The position numbers and the translations under genes were made by a program. A DNA stretch of 64,000 nucleotides, taken from contig NZ_CP034433.1 of assembly GCF_003952345.1 (NCBI RefSeq), forward strand, positions 2,108,001 through 2,172,000. Reading direction: 5' to 3'. Below are positions 25,998 through 35,964 of the stretch, in pieces (within the stretch, counting starts at the first letter, position 1; the number at the start of each line of letters is the position of its first letter). Under the pieces are notes generated by a model, which saw only the letters and a program-made list of their open reading frames with translations, made no database searches and was not told the DNA's origin. This stretch comes from Iodobacter ciconiae (GTDB lineage: Bacteria > Pseudomonadota > Gammaproteobacteria > Burkholderiales > Chitinibacteraceae).

Positions 25998-27083
25998 TCA
26001 GGTATTTTTCTGAATCACAATCTTGGGAAATTTACTGGAGAAATCCTGTGATTTAGCTGCAATTTTAACTGCTACTTTTCGGGCAATTGCTTTATAAAGC
26101 TCAGCAATTTTTCCATCAGGATCGGCCACTACCGAAGGCTTTCCGGCGTCGACATTCAAACGAATCGAAAGATCAAGCGGCAATTGGCCCAGTAAATCAA
26201 TCCCGTAATCTGCCCCCATTTTCGCTCCGCCACCTTCACCAAAAATGGGCTCCGCATGACCACAGTTGCTGCAAATATGCACACTCATATTCTCGACCAG
26301 ACCTAAGATAGGCACTCCCACTTTCTCAAACATTTTGATGCCTTTGCGCGCATCCAGCAGGGCAATATCTTGTGGTGTAGTCACAATCACGGCACCTGTA
26401 ACCGGGACTTTCTGACTTAATGTCAGCTGAATGTCTCCCGTGCCTGGCGGTAAATCAATAACCAGATAATCCAGATCCCCCCAAAGCGTTTCATTCAATA
26501 ATTGTGTTAAAGCCTGAGTTACCATCGGGCCACGCCAGACCATGGGCTGCTCGGTATCAATTAAAAATCCAATCGACATCGTCTTAATGCCGTGATTTTC
26601 AATGGGTAAAATGTATTTGTTTTCTACTGCTTCAGGTTGCTGATGAGCAACCCCCATCATGGTCGGTTGCGATGGCCCGTAAATATCGGCGTCGAGCAAG
26701 CCTACGCTCGCCCCTTCTGCCGCCAGAGCCAAAGCCAGATTAACTGCCGTAGTTGACTTTCCAACCCCACCTTTGCCGCTGGCCACCGCAATAATATTTT
26801 TAATCCCTTTTTGCAGCGGCAAACCCCGCTGTGCAGAGTGCGCAACAATATGACTAAAAACCTGCGCCTGGGCCGATTTCACTCCTTCCACCGTTCCTAA
26901 TGCCTGCTCAATTTGTGCAGCAATTGCAGCAGACTGGCTCTTGGCCGGATAACCAAGCTCAACATCAAGGCTTACTACTCCCTGCTCAAATTTTAAATTT
27001 TTAATACATTTGGCAGAAACAAAATCACGGCCGGTATTAGGATCAATAACCGTGCTGAGGACTGAAAGTAAAAGATCGGGCAT
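25998..27083 (-). CDS. apbC: Iron-sulfur cluster carrier ATPase (Mrp/ApbC/NBP35 family)
   Basis: Cytoplasmic P-loop ATPase that carries and delivers [4Fe-4S] clusters. Homology starts at the ATG at 27083 (MPDLLLSVLSTVIDPNTGRDF), giving 361 residues, the usual length; the frame is open 40 codons further up, but that sequence is not family-like. An N-terminal MIP18/DUF59 domain (about 1-80) is followed by the deviant Walker A ASGKGGVGKSTTAVNL and DLPPGTGD. The cluster-binding pair CSNCGH is about 265. The gene product is also called Mrp. There is no obvious operon partner. Confidence 0.93.
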   Translation of the reverse strand: MPDLLLSVLSTVIDPNTGRDFVSAKCIKNLKFEQGVVSLDVELGYPAKSQSAAIAAQIEQALGTVEGVKSAQAQVFSHIVAHSAQRGLPLQKGIKNIIAVASGKGGVGKSTTAVNLALALAAEGASVGLLDADIYGPSQPTMMGVAHQQPEAVENKYILPIENHGIKTMSIGFLIDTEQPMVWRGPMVTQALTQLLNETLWGDLDYLVIDLPPGTGDIQLTLSQKVPVTGAVIVTTPQDIALLDARKGIKMFEKVGVPILGLVENMSVHICSNCGHAEPIFGEGGGAKMGADYGIDLLGQLPLDLSIRLNVDAGKPSVVADPDGKIAELYKAIARKVAVKIAAKSQDFSSKFPKIVIQKNT

Positions 27084-27385
27084 GACAGATGTTCCAGTGG
27101 TCTTGCAAAAAAAGCGCTCAAGAAAAGTCATCGTTAAACTTAGAAAATAAAATGGTAGAGAGGATGTTAGCAAAGGGTACAGGCCGTACCCAAACTTTCT
27201 CAAGCGGACCTGAGAAACATGGGGGTAATCGGAGGCTTTTCAAGCCACCTAAAACAATAGTTCAGGCAGCTTGAAAATTGTGCCATGACTGTTACTTTTA
27301 AGCAGCGACTTATAATGAACGCCTTACGGATACCGACAAAGCCCTGCCTCTTTATGCCCTTGCTGAACAAGTTGATTTTACGCAA

Positions 27386-29589
27386 TTAAAACTGAGTGCC
27401 CAGCATCAGATAATAACGTAGTTTTTTATTATCCCCGTAAGCTGCGCCTAAATAAAAGGGGCCCAGATAAGTATCAGTAGCCCAAAAACCAGTAAGAGAA
27501 GAGTGCCAGCCCTCCTGCCCTTTATCCAGCACATCGAATATCCTTCCGGCCTCGATCGCAGCACCTAAATAACTCCCCCCAACACTTAAGCCTAACAAAG
27601 ACACAGGAGAATAAATCTGCGCCTTTACATAAACCGAATTTTCACCCAGCAGCTCATTTCTTCGATAACTGGACAGATTCAAAAAGCCACCGAACGATTC
27701 AAAATCGGGTAAGGCAGGCGCATCTTTATAGCTGTAATGTCCCTGCAAAGTAAGCCCCCCTCTCACGCCCCGATAGCTAAAAGCATGCTGGGTTTCCAAG
27801 CCAATACGGCCATATTTACTGAAATCACCCTGTCCTTTTAATGCGTAATAGGCATTTAACTTAAACTGATCCCCCTTACTAGGAAAGTAAAGATGATCAA
27901 GCTGGTCATAATAAACCTTAAAAGCAACACCATAATCTCCATCAGCATTGTTAGGATAAATTGAATCGCCAATTTGCCTGCTTGCATCATAGTGCTGATA
28001 AGACACACCTAATCTCACCTCACCAAACTGGGTAAGACTTGAGCCAAGATCCAGGCCCAAATGCGTTTGTGTATAGCGATACTGAGCCAGATTCTCTCCG
28101 CCTTGCCAGATAGAAATCGGATTAGATCGATATCTGAATGAAGGCGCGATAAATGCATAGCCATCTAATTGCAGCGGCTGATAAAACTCGGATAGAAATG
28201 ACATATTGTCACCCACTCTTAAGGATGACTTCCATTCCGCCCCCAGCGAATTAATCCATGTTCGCCTATACATTGCCGTTAATGCATATGGGTTATTGCC
28301 CTCAAAATCTGTTCCCATCCCCAGGCCGAAAGAAAGGTAATTTGGCCCCCAATCTTTTTCCTTTGGAAACAACTTTAATTTTTGCGAACCATCGTGCTCA
28401 GTCAGCTCATAATCAAGCTGCGAAAAATCACCGCGTGCATACACCTCAGCCAAACGCTTATGGAAATCATCACTATTTAACGGCCGGTCAATCTGGACAT
28501 CCAGTGCTTCTTTCAGCACATCAGGATTCACATAACGCATCGGAACCACATCAACCATTTGTACCGGCTGAGGAGAGAGTCTCTTCTCCAATTTATTTTT
28601 TTGCCAAACTGCATAATCTGCTTCAGACAAAGAATATTTACTCAATTGATGCAAACTTAGCGTTGCAGCTTCCTCCCCCTTCTCAATAAACTCTTTGCCT
28701 CGTTTAAAATCGGCCGAGCTCAGGGCGCCCAAGTCAGGTGTAATTAAAACATCAGTCGTTTTTAAACTATCTAATTGTGGCTTTACATTTTGTGCCATCA
28801 TCAGGCGGGTATATTGGTCTGCCGTATTTAAAATATTATTAATCTGCTCCCTGTTTAAAGGCTGCGCTCCTACATCCACGGCAATGACGACATCGGCACA
28901 CATTGAACGAGCAACGTCCACCGGCACATTTCTAGCCAGCCCACCATCGACTAACAAACGGGAATCCCGTGCCACCGCCGGAAACAAGCCGGGCACCGCC
29001 ATACTCGCCCGCATCGCTGTCACAATATCTCCATCTTTAAGCACCACCATTTCGCCGGTTTCAATATCGGTAGCCACCGCGCGATAGGGAATACTTAGCG
29101 AATCAAACGAAGTAATCGTTCCGCCAAAAGTCATTTCACGTAAAAATAAAGCAATTTTTTGAGTACTAATGGCCGCAGAAGGTAAAGCCACCTCTCCGAT
29201 ATCACGCATTCCCAGCTCAATCCCCACAAGATTAAGCTGATCATCCTGTTTTTTTCTAACTGCACTTAACTGGCGCGGTAAACTGGAGCTAAGTAAATCA
29301 TCCCAGTTTGCATCTGTGGCTCTGCTGGCTAGCTCCGCCGGGGTACGCCCCGCAGCATAAGCTCCGCCCACTAAAGAGCCAATGCTCGTTCCCACCACAC
29401 AATCCACAGGCACACGTGCTTCTTCCAAAACCTTAAGCACACCAATATGCGCCAGGCCACGCGCCCCTCCCCTCCCAGCACCAGGCCAATTCGAGGCCGC
29501 TCTGCTGAAAAAACCTGAGTAGAAACAGCGCTCATGCCAAACAAGATAATAAGTACTGAGTTCCTCAGAAAACTTCTGGCATGAAGCAT
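27386..29589 (-). pseudogene. Patatin-like phospholipase with C-terminal beta-barrel (PlpD-like), frameshifted
   Basis: Two minus-strand frames together make one protein. The first (start 29589, AGG nine bases upstream) encodes a signal peptide ending QVFSAE and RPRIGLVLGG. The second picks up at GLAHIGVLKVLEE and runs to 27386. The join lies in a G-rich tract (plus strand 29467-29480), where observed codons read GGA GGG GAG GGG CGC. One extra G would give GGA GGG GGA GGG GCG CGT, restoring the patatin oxyanion motif GGGGARG. Otherwise intact: catalytic Ser in GTSIGS, catalytic Asp in DGGLARNVP, a POTRA-like linker and a BamA-type barrel ending in TQF. About 730 residues if repaired. Outer-membrane type V secretion is expected. 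It may be a real mutation or a consensus error. Confidence 0.85.
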
Positions 29590-29643
29590 GCTTCGCATCC
29601 TAAAATTGAAATATTCATTATTTTCAAGAGTGTAACTAATTCT

Positions 29644-30318
29644 ATGTTGCAATTAGCACATCGCGGTTTGCACCGCACCGCCCCAGAAAATACCCTTGCT
29701 GCCTTCGCTCAGAGCTTAACAGTTGGCTTTGCAGGAATAGAAACAGATGTTCGTTTATCTGCCGACGGTGAGGCTGTTTTGTATCATGATCGCAATGCAC
29801 CCAATGGTACCGCTGTTGCCACATTAAGCCGTAGCGAATTATCCCATTTATCCGGCTATATCGTCCCGACTTTATCCGAGGCACTCGATGCATTTCCTGA
29901 TGCCTATTGGAATATAGAAATAAAAACGCCTTCTGTACTACCTAATTGCCTGGCTATTTTGCAAAACTACCTCCATCGTCGGCAACTACTTATCAGCTCA
30001 TTTCACCATGAAGTGGTGCTCCATGTTGAAAAAGAACTACGGCTCGATTGTGCTTTCTTAATTGCCCACCGCCCGGCTCAATTAAATGAACTTCTGCTGT
30101 CAGCAATGCCTCACCCGCATTTACGTACATTCATCTGGGATTATGAAGTACTTGATTTGGACCTACTCAATCAAAGTTATACTCAAGGCTTTAATAATTT
30201 TGTATATGGCCCCCAGACAGAACAAGAACACATTATCTGCAAAGCCTTTCCCCTCCAGGGAATCATTACCGACTTCCCGGAGTTTATTGGCCTCACCACT
30301 GGCCTTGTTCACCAGTAA
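29644..30318 (+). CDS. ugpQ: Glycerophosphodiester phosphodiesterase
   Basis: Hydrolyses deacylated phospholipid diesters to sn-glycerol-3-phosphate and an alcohol. The frame opens at 29581, but the family start is the ATG at 29644 (MLQLAHRGLHRTAPENT), giving 224 residues. The metal and catalytic residues of the GDPD fold are present: HRG and PENT at the N-terminus, GIETDVRLSADGEAVLYHD (Glu-x-Asp and His), and WNIEIK in the next strand. There is no signal peptide, so it is cytoplasmic and UgpQ-like rather than GlpQ-like. It is divergent from the patatin-like phospholipase gene, whose predicted start is only about 55 bases away. Together the two could break down lipids, which is inference. Confidence 0.9.
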   Translation: MLQLAHRGLHRTAPENTLAAFAQSLTVGFAGIETDVRLSADGEAVLYHDRNAPNGTAVATLSRSELSHLSGYIVPTLSEALDAFPDAYWNIEIKTPSVLPNCLAILQNYLHRRQLLISSFHHEVVLHVEKELRLDCAFLIAHRPAQLNELLLSAMPHPHLRTFIWDYEVLDLDLLNQSYTQGFNNFVYGPQTEQEHIICKAFPLQGIITDFPEFIGLTTGLVHQ

Positions 30319-30803
30319 TCATAGCTATTAAAAATACCATGTGAATAAAAAATAAGTTTTTAGCTGCGATGCTTATTCTGCAATTTACTCAGGCCTATCA
30401 TAATAATGATCCAGTTAAACTTTATTTATCCAATCGGTAATAAATGTTTTATACAGGTAAGGGCCTGAGATAATTTAGCATTTTATCCAAGCGGCCCCTG
30501 AAGACCTTTGCCTATACAAAAAGCCCTCAAGTCTTCTGGAAAAATAGGAAATACGAATGAAATTCTTTGCGTATTATCAGCATAAATAAGCATCCACCTA
30601 ATAAAAATTAAGCACTCGATTAAATCATAATTTAAAAAAGATTTAAACCGGAGGGGGACCCAAATAATAATGAATAAAAAACGTAATAAGATTAATTAAT
30701 ATAAAGAGCACAAAGACCTGTGTGCAAAAAAGCAGCATAAACTGCCACATCCGCAATAAAAGCCGTAAAATACAGCTCTTCTTGCTTTTGTAGAATCTGC
30801 CCC
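30319..30803. other. AT-rich intergenic region upstream of tex
   Basis: About 485 bases without a supportable gene. A GGAGGGGG at 30650-30657 stands 14 bases before an ATG that opens only nine codons. A candidate tex promoter (CTGCCA, 18 bases, TAAAAT at 30766-30771) is near the right end. Confidence 0.5.
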
Positions 30804-33122
30804 ATGCTGCCTTCAATTTATCAACGCATTGCCACCGAAATTGCCTGCCGCGAAGCCCAAGTAATTGCTGCCGTTAATTTGCTGGATGATGGTGCCACCG
30901 TACCATTTATTTCCCGCTATCGTAAAGAAGTAACCGGAGCTCTGGATGACACCCAGTTGCGCAACCTGGAAGTACGCCTTGGCTATTTACGTGAATTAGA
31001 AGAGCGGCGGGCCAGCGTGATCAATAGCATCAGTGAACAAGGCAAGCTAAGCCCCGAATTAAATATTCAGTTACTTAGCGCAGATAATAAACAGCGCTTA
31101 GAAGACCTTTACCTGCCCTATAAACAAAAACGCCGCACCAAGGCACAAATTGCCAGAGAGGCGGGCTTGGCTCCGCTGGCCGAACAGCTGCTTGCCAATC
31201 CGCTGCTTAATCCTGAACTAGCAGCCAGTGCATTTTTTAATACGGATATCACGGATACCAAAGTTGCCCTTGATGGCGCTCGCGCTATTTTGATTGAAAC
31301 CTTTAGCGAAGACGCCGAGCTGATTGCCAAACTACGCAGTGTTTTGCAAAGCACGGCCAGCAGTAAAACAGCGGTGATTGCAGGCAAAGAAGTCGAGGGT
31401 GCAAAATTCGCCGATTATTTTGATTACCACGAAAAAATATCTGCCATGCCATCGCACCGCATTCTGGCCATTTTGCGTGGCAGAAATGAAGGCATCCTGA
31501 GTTTATCTATCCTGTTGCCCGAAGAATTAGCCGTGAGTCTCGCCAATGAAAAAACCCGCAATAGCGCGCCCAATGCGTGCGAAATGCGGATTGCAGAACG
31601 CTTTGGCATCAAAAACCAGGATAGACCCGCAGACAAATGGCTGAGTGACACGGTAAGGCAATGCTGGCGCACCAAGATCTTTTTAAGCTTGGAATCAGAG
31701 CTTTTAAGTCAGCTTAGAGAGCAGGCCGATATTGAGGCGATTAAAGTATTCGCCAGCAATATGAAAGATCTACTTTTAGCTGCACCCGCTGGTCCTAAAG
31801 TCACCCTCGGCCTTGATCCGGGCCTGCGTACCGGCTGTAAAGTGGCAGTGGTTGATCGCACCGGCAAGCTGCTGGACACCGCAACCATTTACCCGCACGA
31901 GCCGCGCAAGGCATGGAATGAATCTTTGGCCACACTGGCCGCCCTAGCCAAAAAGCACGGCGTAGAGCTGATCTCCATCGGCAATGGCACGGCCAGCCGT
32001 GAAACCGATAAGCTGGCCATTGAGCTGATCAGGCTGATGCCTGAGCTGGCGATGCAAAAACTGGTGGTCTCCGAAGCAGGCGCATCGGTTTATTCTGCCT
32101 CTGAATTTGCCGCCAAAGAGTTTCCCGAGCTGGACGTCAGTTTGCGCGGTGCGGTGTCTATCGCCCGCCGCTTGCAAGACCCGCTGGCAGAATTAGTTAA
32201 AATCGACCCCAAAGCCATTGGCGTGGGCCAGTATCAGCATGATGTTAATCAAAGCGAGCTGGCTCGCATGCTGGACACCGTGATCGAAGACTGTGTGAAT
32301 GCGGTGGGTGTGGATGTGAATTCTGCATCGGTGCCACTTTTGACCCGGGTATCCGGGCTGACTTCCACCATGGCCGCCAATATTGTGGCCTACCGCGATC
32401 AGCACGGTGCTTTTTCTGAGCGTAAAGCACTGCTGAAAGTGCCGCGCGTCGGCGATAAAAGCTTCGAGCTGGCGGCTGGATTCTTACGCGTCATGGCGGG
32501 TAAAAACCCATTGGATGCATCCGCAGTTCATCCGGAAGCTTACCCGCTGGTGGAAAAAATCATGGCTAAAGTCGATAAAAACATCGGCCAGATTATTGGC
32601 GACAGCGCCCTGCTCAAAAGCCTGAATCCGGCCGAACTTGCCGACGCTCAATTTGGTGTACCGACGATTAAAGATATTCTGAGCGAGCTGGAAAAACCCG
32701 GCCGTGATCCTCGCCCGGAATTTAAAACCGCCAGCTTTCTTGAGGGCGTAGAAAAAATACAGGATTTAAAACTGGATATGGTGCTGGAAGGCGTGGTCAC
32801 CAATGTCACCAACTTTGGCGCTTTTATTGATATTGGCGTGCATCAGGATGGTTTGGTGCATATCTCGGCGCTCTCCAACCGCTTTATTAAGGATCCGCGC
32901 GAAGTAGTCAAAACCGGCGATGTGGTCAAAGTAAAAGTGGTAGAAATTGATGTGGCCAGAAAACGCATTGCGCTAACCATGCGTTTAACAGACAGCGCAA
33001 CGCCAAGCAGCGAAACGGTTAAACAAAGCATGACCGCCAAAGATAGAAAAATCATTGAACGCCAGCCGCAAGCACAAAGTGCAATGGCTGCGGCACTGGC
33101 GGCTTTAAAAACCAAACGCTAA
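30804..33122 (+). CDS. tex: Transcription accessory protein Tex (S1 RNA-binding)
   Basis: Conserved cytoplasmic RNA-binding protein that affects transcription and virulence-gene expression in several Gram-negatives. The 772 residues match the family. Domains in order: Tex-like N-terminal helical region (1-190), a central region, a YqgF/RNase H-like fold (about 330-460; [17 protein letters not shown]), tandem helix-hairpin-helix units (about 500-565), and an S1 domain (about 650-720; [26 protein letters not shown]). The start is the ATG at 30804; its ribosome-binding site is weak. The unit appears monocistronic. Confidence 0.94.
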   Translation: MLPSIYQRIATEIACREAQVIAAVNLLDDGATVPFISRYRKEVTGALDDTQLRNLEVRLGYLRELEERRASVINSISEQGKLSPELNIQLLSADNKQRLEDLYLPYKQKRRTKAQIAREAGLAPLAEQLLANPLLNPELAASAFFNTDITDTKVALDGARAILIETFSEDAELIAKLRSVLQSTASSKTAVIAGKEVEGAKFADYFDYHEKISAMPSHRILAILRGRNEGILSLSILLPEELAVSLANEKTRNSAPNACEMRIAERFGIKNQDRPADKWLSDTVRQCWRTKIFLSLESELLSQLREQADIEAIKVFASNMKDLLLAAPAGPKVTLGLDPGLRTGCKVAVVDRTGKLLDTATIYPHEPRKAWNESLATLAALAKKHGVELISIGNGTASRETDKLAIELIRLMPELAMQKLVVSEAGASVYSASEFAAKEFPELDVSLRGAVSIARRLQDPLAELVKIDPKAIGVGQYQHDVNQSELARMLDTVIEDCVNAVGVDVNSASVPLLTRVSGLTSTMAANIVAYRDQHGAFSERKALLKVPRVGDKSFELAAGFLRVMAGKNPLDASAVHPEAYPLVEKIMAKVDKNIGQIIGDSALLKSLNPAELADAQFGVPTIKDILSELEKPGRDPRPEFKTASFLEGVEKIQDLKLDMVLEGVVTNVTNFGAFIDIGVHQDGLVHISALSNRFIKDPREVVKTGDVVKVKVVEIDVARKRIALTMRLTDSATPSSETVKQSMTAKDRKIIERQPQAQSAMAAALAALKTKR

Positions 33123-33131
33123 CAAAAAGGT

Positions 33132-33160
33132 AAAAAAAGCAGCCACTAGGCGGTGGCTGC
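33132..33160 (-). terminator. Terminator overlapping the stop codon of the unknown minus-strand gene
   Basis: GCAGCCAC and GTGGCTGC pair around a six-base loop. On the minus strand the hairpin is followed by seven T residues. The stop codon of the gene ending at 33146 lies in the stem and loop, so the coding end and the terminator are fused. Confidence 0.7.
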
Positions 33161-33541
33161 CAAGCCTGCTTCCGATTCTGCCTCACCAACGGCAGCAATA
33201 GCCAAGTAGCTGGCCAGCGCATTCTCAACCCGTGGCGCAGGACGAGCATGAGCTGCTGTATCCGGTTTTGCAGCCGACAACTGTGGCCAGTGCAGAGCCG
33301 AAGCCATCAGCATCTGCGACAGTAAGAGCTGTATGCCCGGCACCTTGCCATCACTCAGGCTAAGGTACAAAACTTCATCCTGTGAGAGACCCGCTTTGTG
33401 TACAGCAACACCCACAACATCGTCTGTAAACGATTTGCCAGCATACACAACCAGCCGCCGCAATGATTGCTGCTCCCTGTTATGAGCAACATCAAGCTGA
33501 TTGCGCGCACTCCATTGTGCAGATGTGGTTTGAGTATCCAT
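33146..33541 (-). CDS. Hypothetical protein, 131 residues
   Basis: Not recognised. Soluble, no signal peptide or TM segment. An N-terminal polar region (MDTQTTSAQWSARNQLDVAHNREQQ) leads to RRLVVYAGKSFTDDVVGVAVHKAG and GIQLLLSQMLMASALHW, which look like ordered alpha/beta sequence. The C-terminal third is Ala-rich. It lies between tex (convergent) and the Dcu carrier (same strand, 75 bases upstream). The ribosome-binding site is weak. The stop codon inside a strong terminator supports it being a real gene end. Confidence 0.5.
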   Translation of the reverse strand: MDTQTTSAQWSARNQLDVAHNREQQSLRRLVVYAGKSFTDDVVGVAVHKAGLSQDEVLYLSLSDGKVPGIQLLLSQMLMASALHWPQLSAAKPDTAAHARPAPRVENALASYLAIAAVGEAESEAGLAATA

Positions 33542-33616
33542 AGACGCATCATCGACGATTCTTCCAATCTATGACCAGGCAGGATTACCCAAACCAATAG
33601 GTAATTTTCCTTTATA

Positions 33617-34930
33617 TTACAATAGGATATGTGACAAAGCGAAGCCAGAGCCCACAGAAACAACTGAGCAGACCAGCCCCGGTATCATAAAGCTGTGGTT
33701 CAGTAAATATTTGCCAATCCCCGTTGTACCCGTGCGATCAAAATTAATTGCAGCAATCACCGTTGGGTAATTAGGAATAAAAAAGTACCCGTTAACACTG
33801 GGAAACATCGCAATTAAAGCCGGGGCGGGAATCCCCAGAGCAATCCCCAAAGGAAGCAAAGCACGAATGGTTGCAGCCTGCGAGTACAATAAAATTGACA
33901 TACCAAATAAAGCAATAGAAAACAGCCAGGGCTGCGCGGTAACAATATCTTTCACCGAGCCAGAAAACAGCGCCATATTCGCCTGAATAAATGTGTCCCC
34001 CATCCAGGCCACACCAAAAATCCCGATCACGGCAGCAGAACCCGCCCTGAATACCGAACCTTTAATCACTTCATCCGGCTTCACTTTACAAAATAAAAGA
34101 ATTAAAGCGGCTGCAGACAACATCACAATTTCAATGGCTTGTGCCATATTCAACTGCACACTTTTTCCATCCACCAGCCATTCTGGCCGCAAAGATGGGA
34201 AGGTGCCCAGCATAACCACTGAAACCACCGCCAGTAAAAACAGCCACACCGAACGGCTCGCTTCCTTAGGCAAAGCCTGGCGCTCTTCTGCTTTCAGTGA
34301 TTGAATTTCCCCGCGCTCCAGCCTGCCGCGATAAACCGGATCAAGTTTTAGCTCGCAACCCTGGCGACTGGCCGCTATCGCTCCTGCCATTGTCCCTAGC
34401 AAAGTAGCCGGGATCGCCACCTGCAAAATATCACCTAAATGAATCCCGGCCGGCGAGAGTAAAGCAAGCAAAGCGACCGTTGCCGCAGAAATCGGGCTGG
34501 CAGTAATCGCCGCTTGCGATGCAATCACTGCAATGGATAAAGGGCGCTCGGGGCGAACGCCGGATTCATGCGCAACCTCTGCAATCACTGGCAATACGGC
34601 ATAAGCCACATGACCTGTGCCGGCAAAAAGCGTAAAACAGTAAGTCACCAAAGGTGCATAAAAAGTAATACGCTTTGGGTCACGACGTAATAAGTTTTCT
34701 GCAATACGGACCAGAAAATCCATTCCGCCCGCCGCCTGCAAACAACCTGCCGTAGTAATCACGGCAATAATCATCAACATGACATCAATCGGTGCAGTGG
34801 TCGGCTGCAAGCCAAAAATAAACACCAAGATAGCCAGCCCTAAGCCACCCATTACCCCTAAACCAATCCCGGAGAGCCTGGCTCCGATCAAGATTGCGGC
34901 AATCACTACAAAAAACTCTAAAGCAATCAC
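33617..34930 (-). CDS. dcuB: Anaerobic C4-dicarboxylate transporter (Dcu family)
   Basis: Inner-membrane carrier that exchanges fumarate, malate or aspartate for succinate. Homology begins at IALEFFVVIAAILIGARLSG. The best start is a GTG at 34930, with AAGGA eight bases before it; longer starts upstream lack a ribosome-binding site. This gives 437 residues and about 10-12 hydrophobic segments. Family-typical sequences include GARLSGIGLGVMGGLGLAILVF, TLFAGTGHVAYAVLPVIAEVA, and SQAAITASPISAATVALLALL. It could be DcuA or DcuB; the sequence alone does not settle this. No fumarase, aspartase or DcuSR genes are adjacent. Confidence 0.85.
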   Translation of the reverse strand: MIALEFFVVIAAILIGARLSGIGLGVMGGLGLAILVFIFGLQPTTAPIDVMLMIIAVITTAGCLQAAGGMDFLVRIAENLLRRDPKRITFYAPLVTYCFTLFAGTGHVAYAVLPVIAEVAHESGVRPERPLSIAVIASQAAITASPISAATVALLALLSPAGIHLGDILQVAIPATLLGTMAGAIAASRQGCELKLDPVYRGRLERGEIQSLKAEERQALPKEASRSVWLFLLAVVSVVMLGTFPSLRPEWLVDGKSVQLNMAQAIEIVMLSAAALILLFCKVKPDEVIKGSVFRAGSAAVIGIFGVAWMGDTFIQANMALFSGSVKDIVTAQPWLFSIALFGMSILLYSQAATIRALLPLGIALGIPAPALIAMFPSVNGYFFIPNYPTVIAAINFDRTGTTGIGKYLLNHSFMIPGLVCSVVSVGSGFALSHILL

Positions 34931-35117
34931 AATAAATGTCCTTAAAAACGCTATTTGCCATATTGCCATGGCACATAAAGCCACATGCTGAGGCAGCGCA
35001 AACCCCGCCTATTTAAACCATATATAACCGTAGGTCTGTATCAGGACATATCCTCGTTGAAGCAGACACTTATGCAGAGTATGGTTTAGTAAAGGACTTA
35101 TGCAGGAGTGAACGATC

Positions 35118-35924
35118 ATGGTACTGGGAATTTCCACTAATTTACCATCGCTAAATACACAGAATAATTTAAGCAGTGCGGCGGCTAACAAATCACTAAA
35201 CGAGCTATCTTCTGCAAAGCGCAACACCCAGGCAGATCCGGCCAGCACAGTCATTATTGAGCAATTTGCAGCACAGATTGCAGGCAGCAATCAAGCCAGA
35301 TCCAACCTGAATGACGGTATTTCGCTCACCCAGGTTGCTGACGGGGCATTGGGCACAATACAAGATAATACCCAGCGAATTCGTGAGCTCAGCATAGCCG
35401 CAGGCAACGACACCCTAAGCAGCCAGGATAGGGCCGCCATACAGGAAGAATCGAACCAGCTGTCTTTAGCCAATGCCGATATTGTGCAAAACACCCGCTT
35501 TAATAATTCTTCCTTATTGCAAGGGCAAGGAAATTTAAATTTTCAGGCAGGAGCAAATGCGGGGGATCAACTTTCTTTATCAAGGCCAGATCTCACCAAA
35601 CTAAGCAGCAGCACCGGCCAGATTGATTTATCCAGCTCAGCAGCTGCAGGGCAGTCTTTATTCAGACTTGATCGTGATTTAGCTGAGGTTTCCGGTGCGC
35701 GCTCAGAATACGGCGCGATAAGTAACCGGCTGACAGCCAGTGCGGCCAATTTACAGAATCGCTCTGAAAATCTGTCCGCAGCAAAAAGCCGGATAGCAGA
35801 TACCGATTATCTCACTGCTACGGCCAACCTGGTGCAGCAACAGGTACGGGCACAGGCCAATACGGCGCTACAGGTGCAGGCCAATGCCGCCCCGCAACAA
35901 GTGCTATCACTGCTTCGCTCATAA
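35118..35924 (+). CDS. Flagellin-family protein, isolated
   Basis: A 268-residue flagellin. The N-terminal D0/D1 helix (ISTNLPSLNTQNNLSSAAANKSLNELSSAKR) has the usual LxTQ..L pattern, and DNTQRIRELSIAAGNDTLSSQDR matches the conserved D1 segment. The C-terminal helix (ATANLVQQQVRAQANTALQVQANAAPQQVLSLLRS) ends in the classic LSLLR. The central variable region is very short, so the filament surface domain is minimal. GGAG lies nine bases before the ATG. No other flagellar gene (fliD, fliS, flaG) is nearby and no clear sigma28 promoter was seen, so it may be a secondary flagellin. Confidence 0.85.
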   Translation: MVLGISTNLPSLNTQNNLSSAAANKSLNELSSAKRNTQADPASTVIIEQFAAQIAGSNQARSNLNDGISLTQVADGALGTIQDNTQRIRELSIAAGNDTLSSQDRAAIQEESNQLSLANADIVQNTRFNNSSLLQGQGNLNFQAGANAGDQLSLSRPDLTKLSSSTGQIDLSSSAAAGQSLFRLDRDLAEVSGARSEYGAISNRLTASAANLQNRSENLSAAKSRIADTDYLTATANLVQQQVRAQANTALQVQANAAPQQVLSLLRS

Positions 35925-35928
35925 AAAC

Positions 35929-35962
35929 AAAACCCGCAACGTATCACGCTGTTGCGGGTTTT
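35929..35962. terminator. Bidirectional terminator between flagellin and REC-GGDEF genes
   Basis: Perfect 12-base arms AAAACCCGCAAC and GTTGCGGGTTTT around a 10-base loop, between convergent genes. Confidence 0.85.
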
Positions 35963-35964
35963 AT

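Noticed and set aside
29467..29480. Programmed frameshift in the patatin gene
   Set aside because: No stimulatory structure or known slippery heptamer, and the family is not known to use recoding; a missing G explains it more simply.
30670..30699. Nine-codon frame after GGAGGGGG upstream of tex
   Set aside because: Spacing of 14 bases is too long and there is no evidence for a leader peptide; kept only as a remark on the intergenic region.
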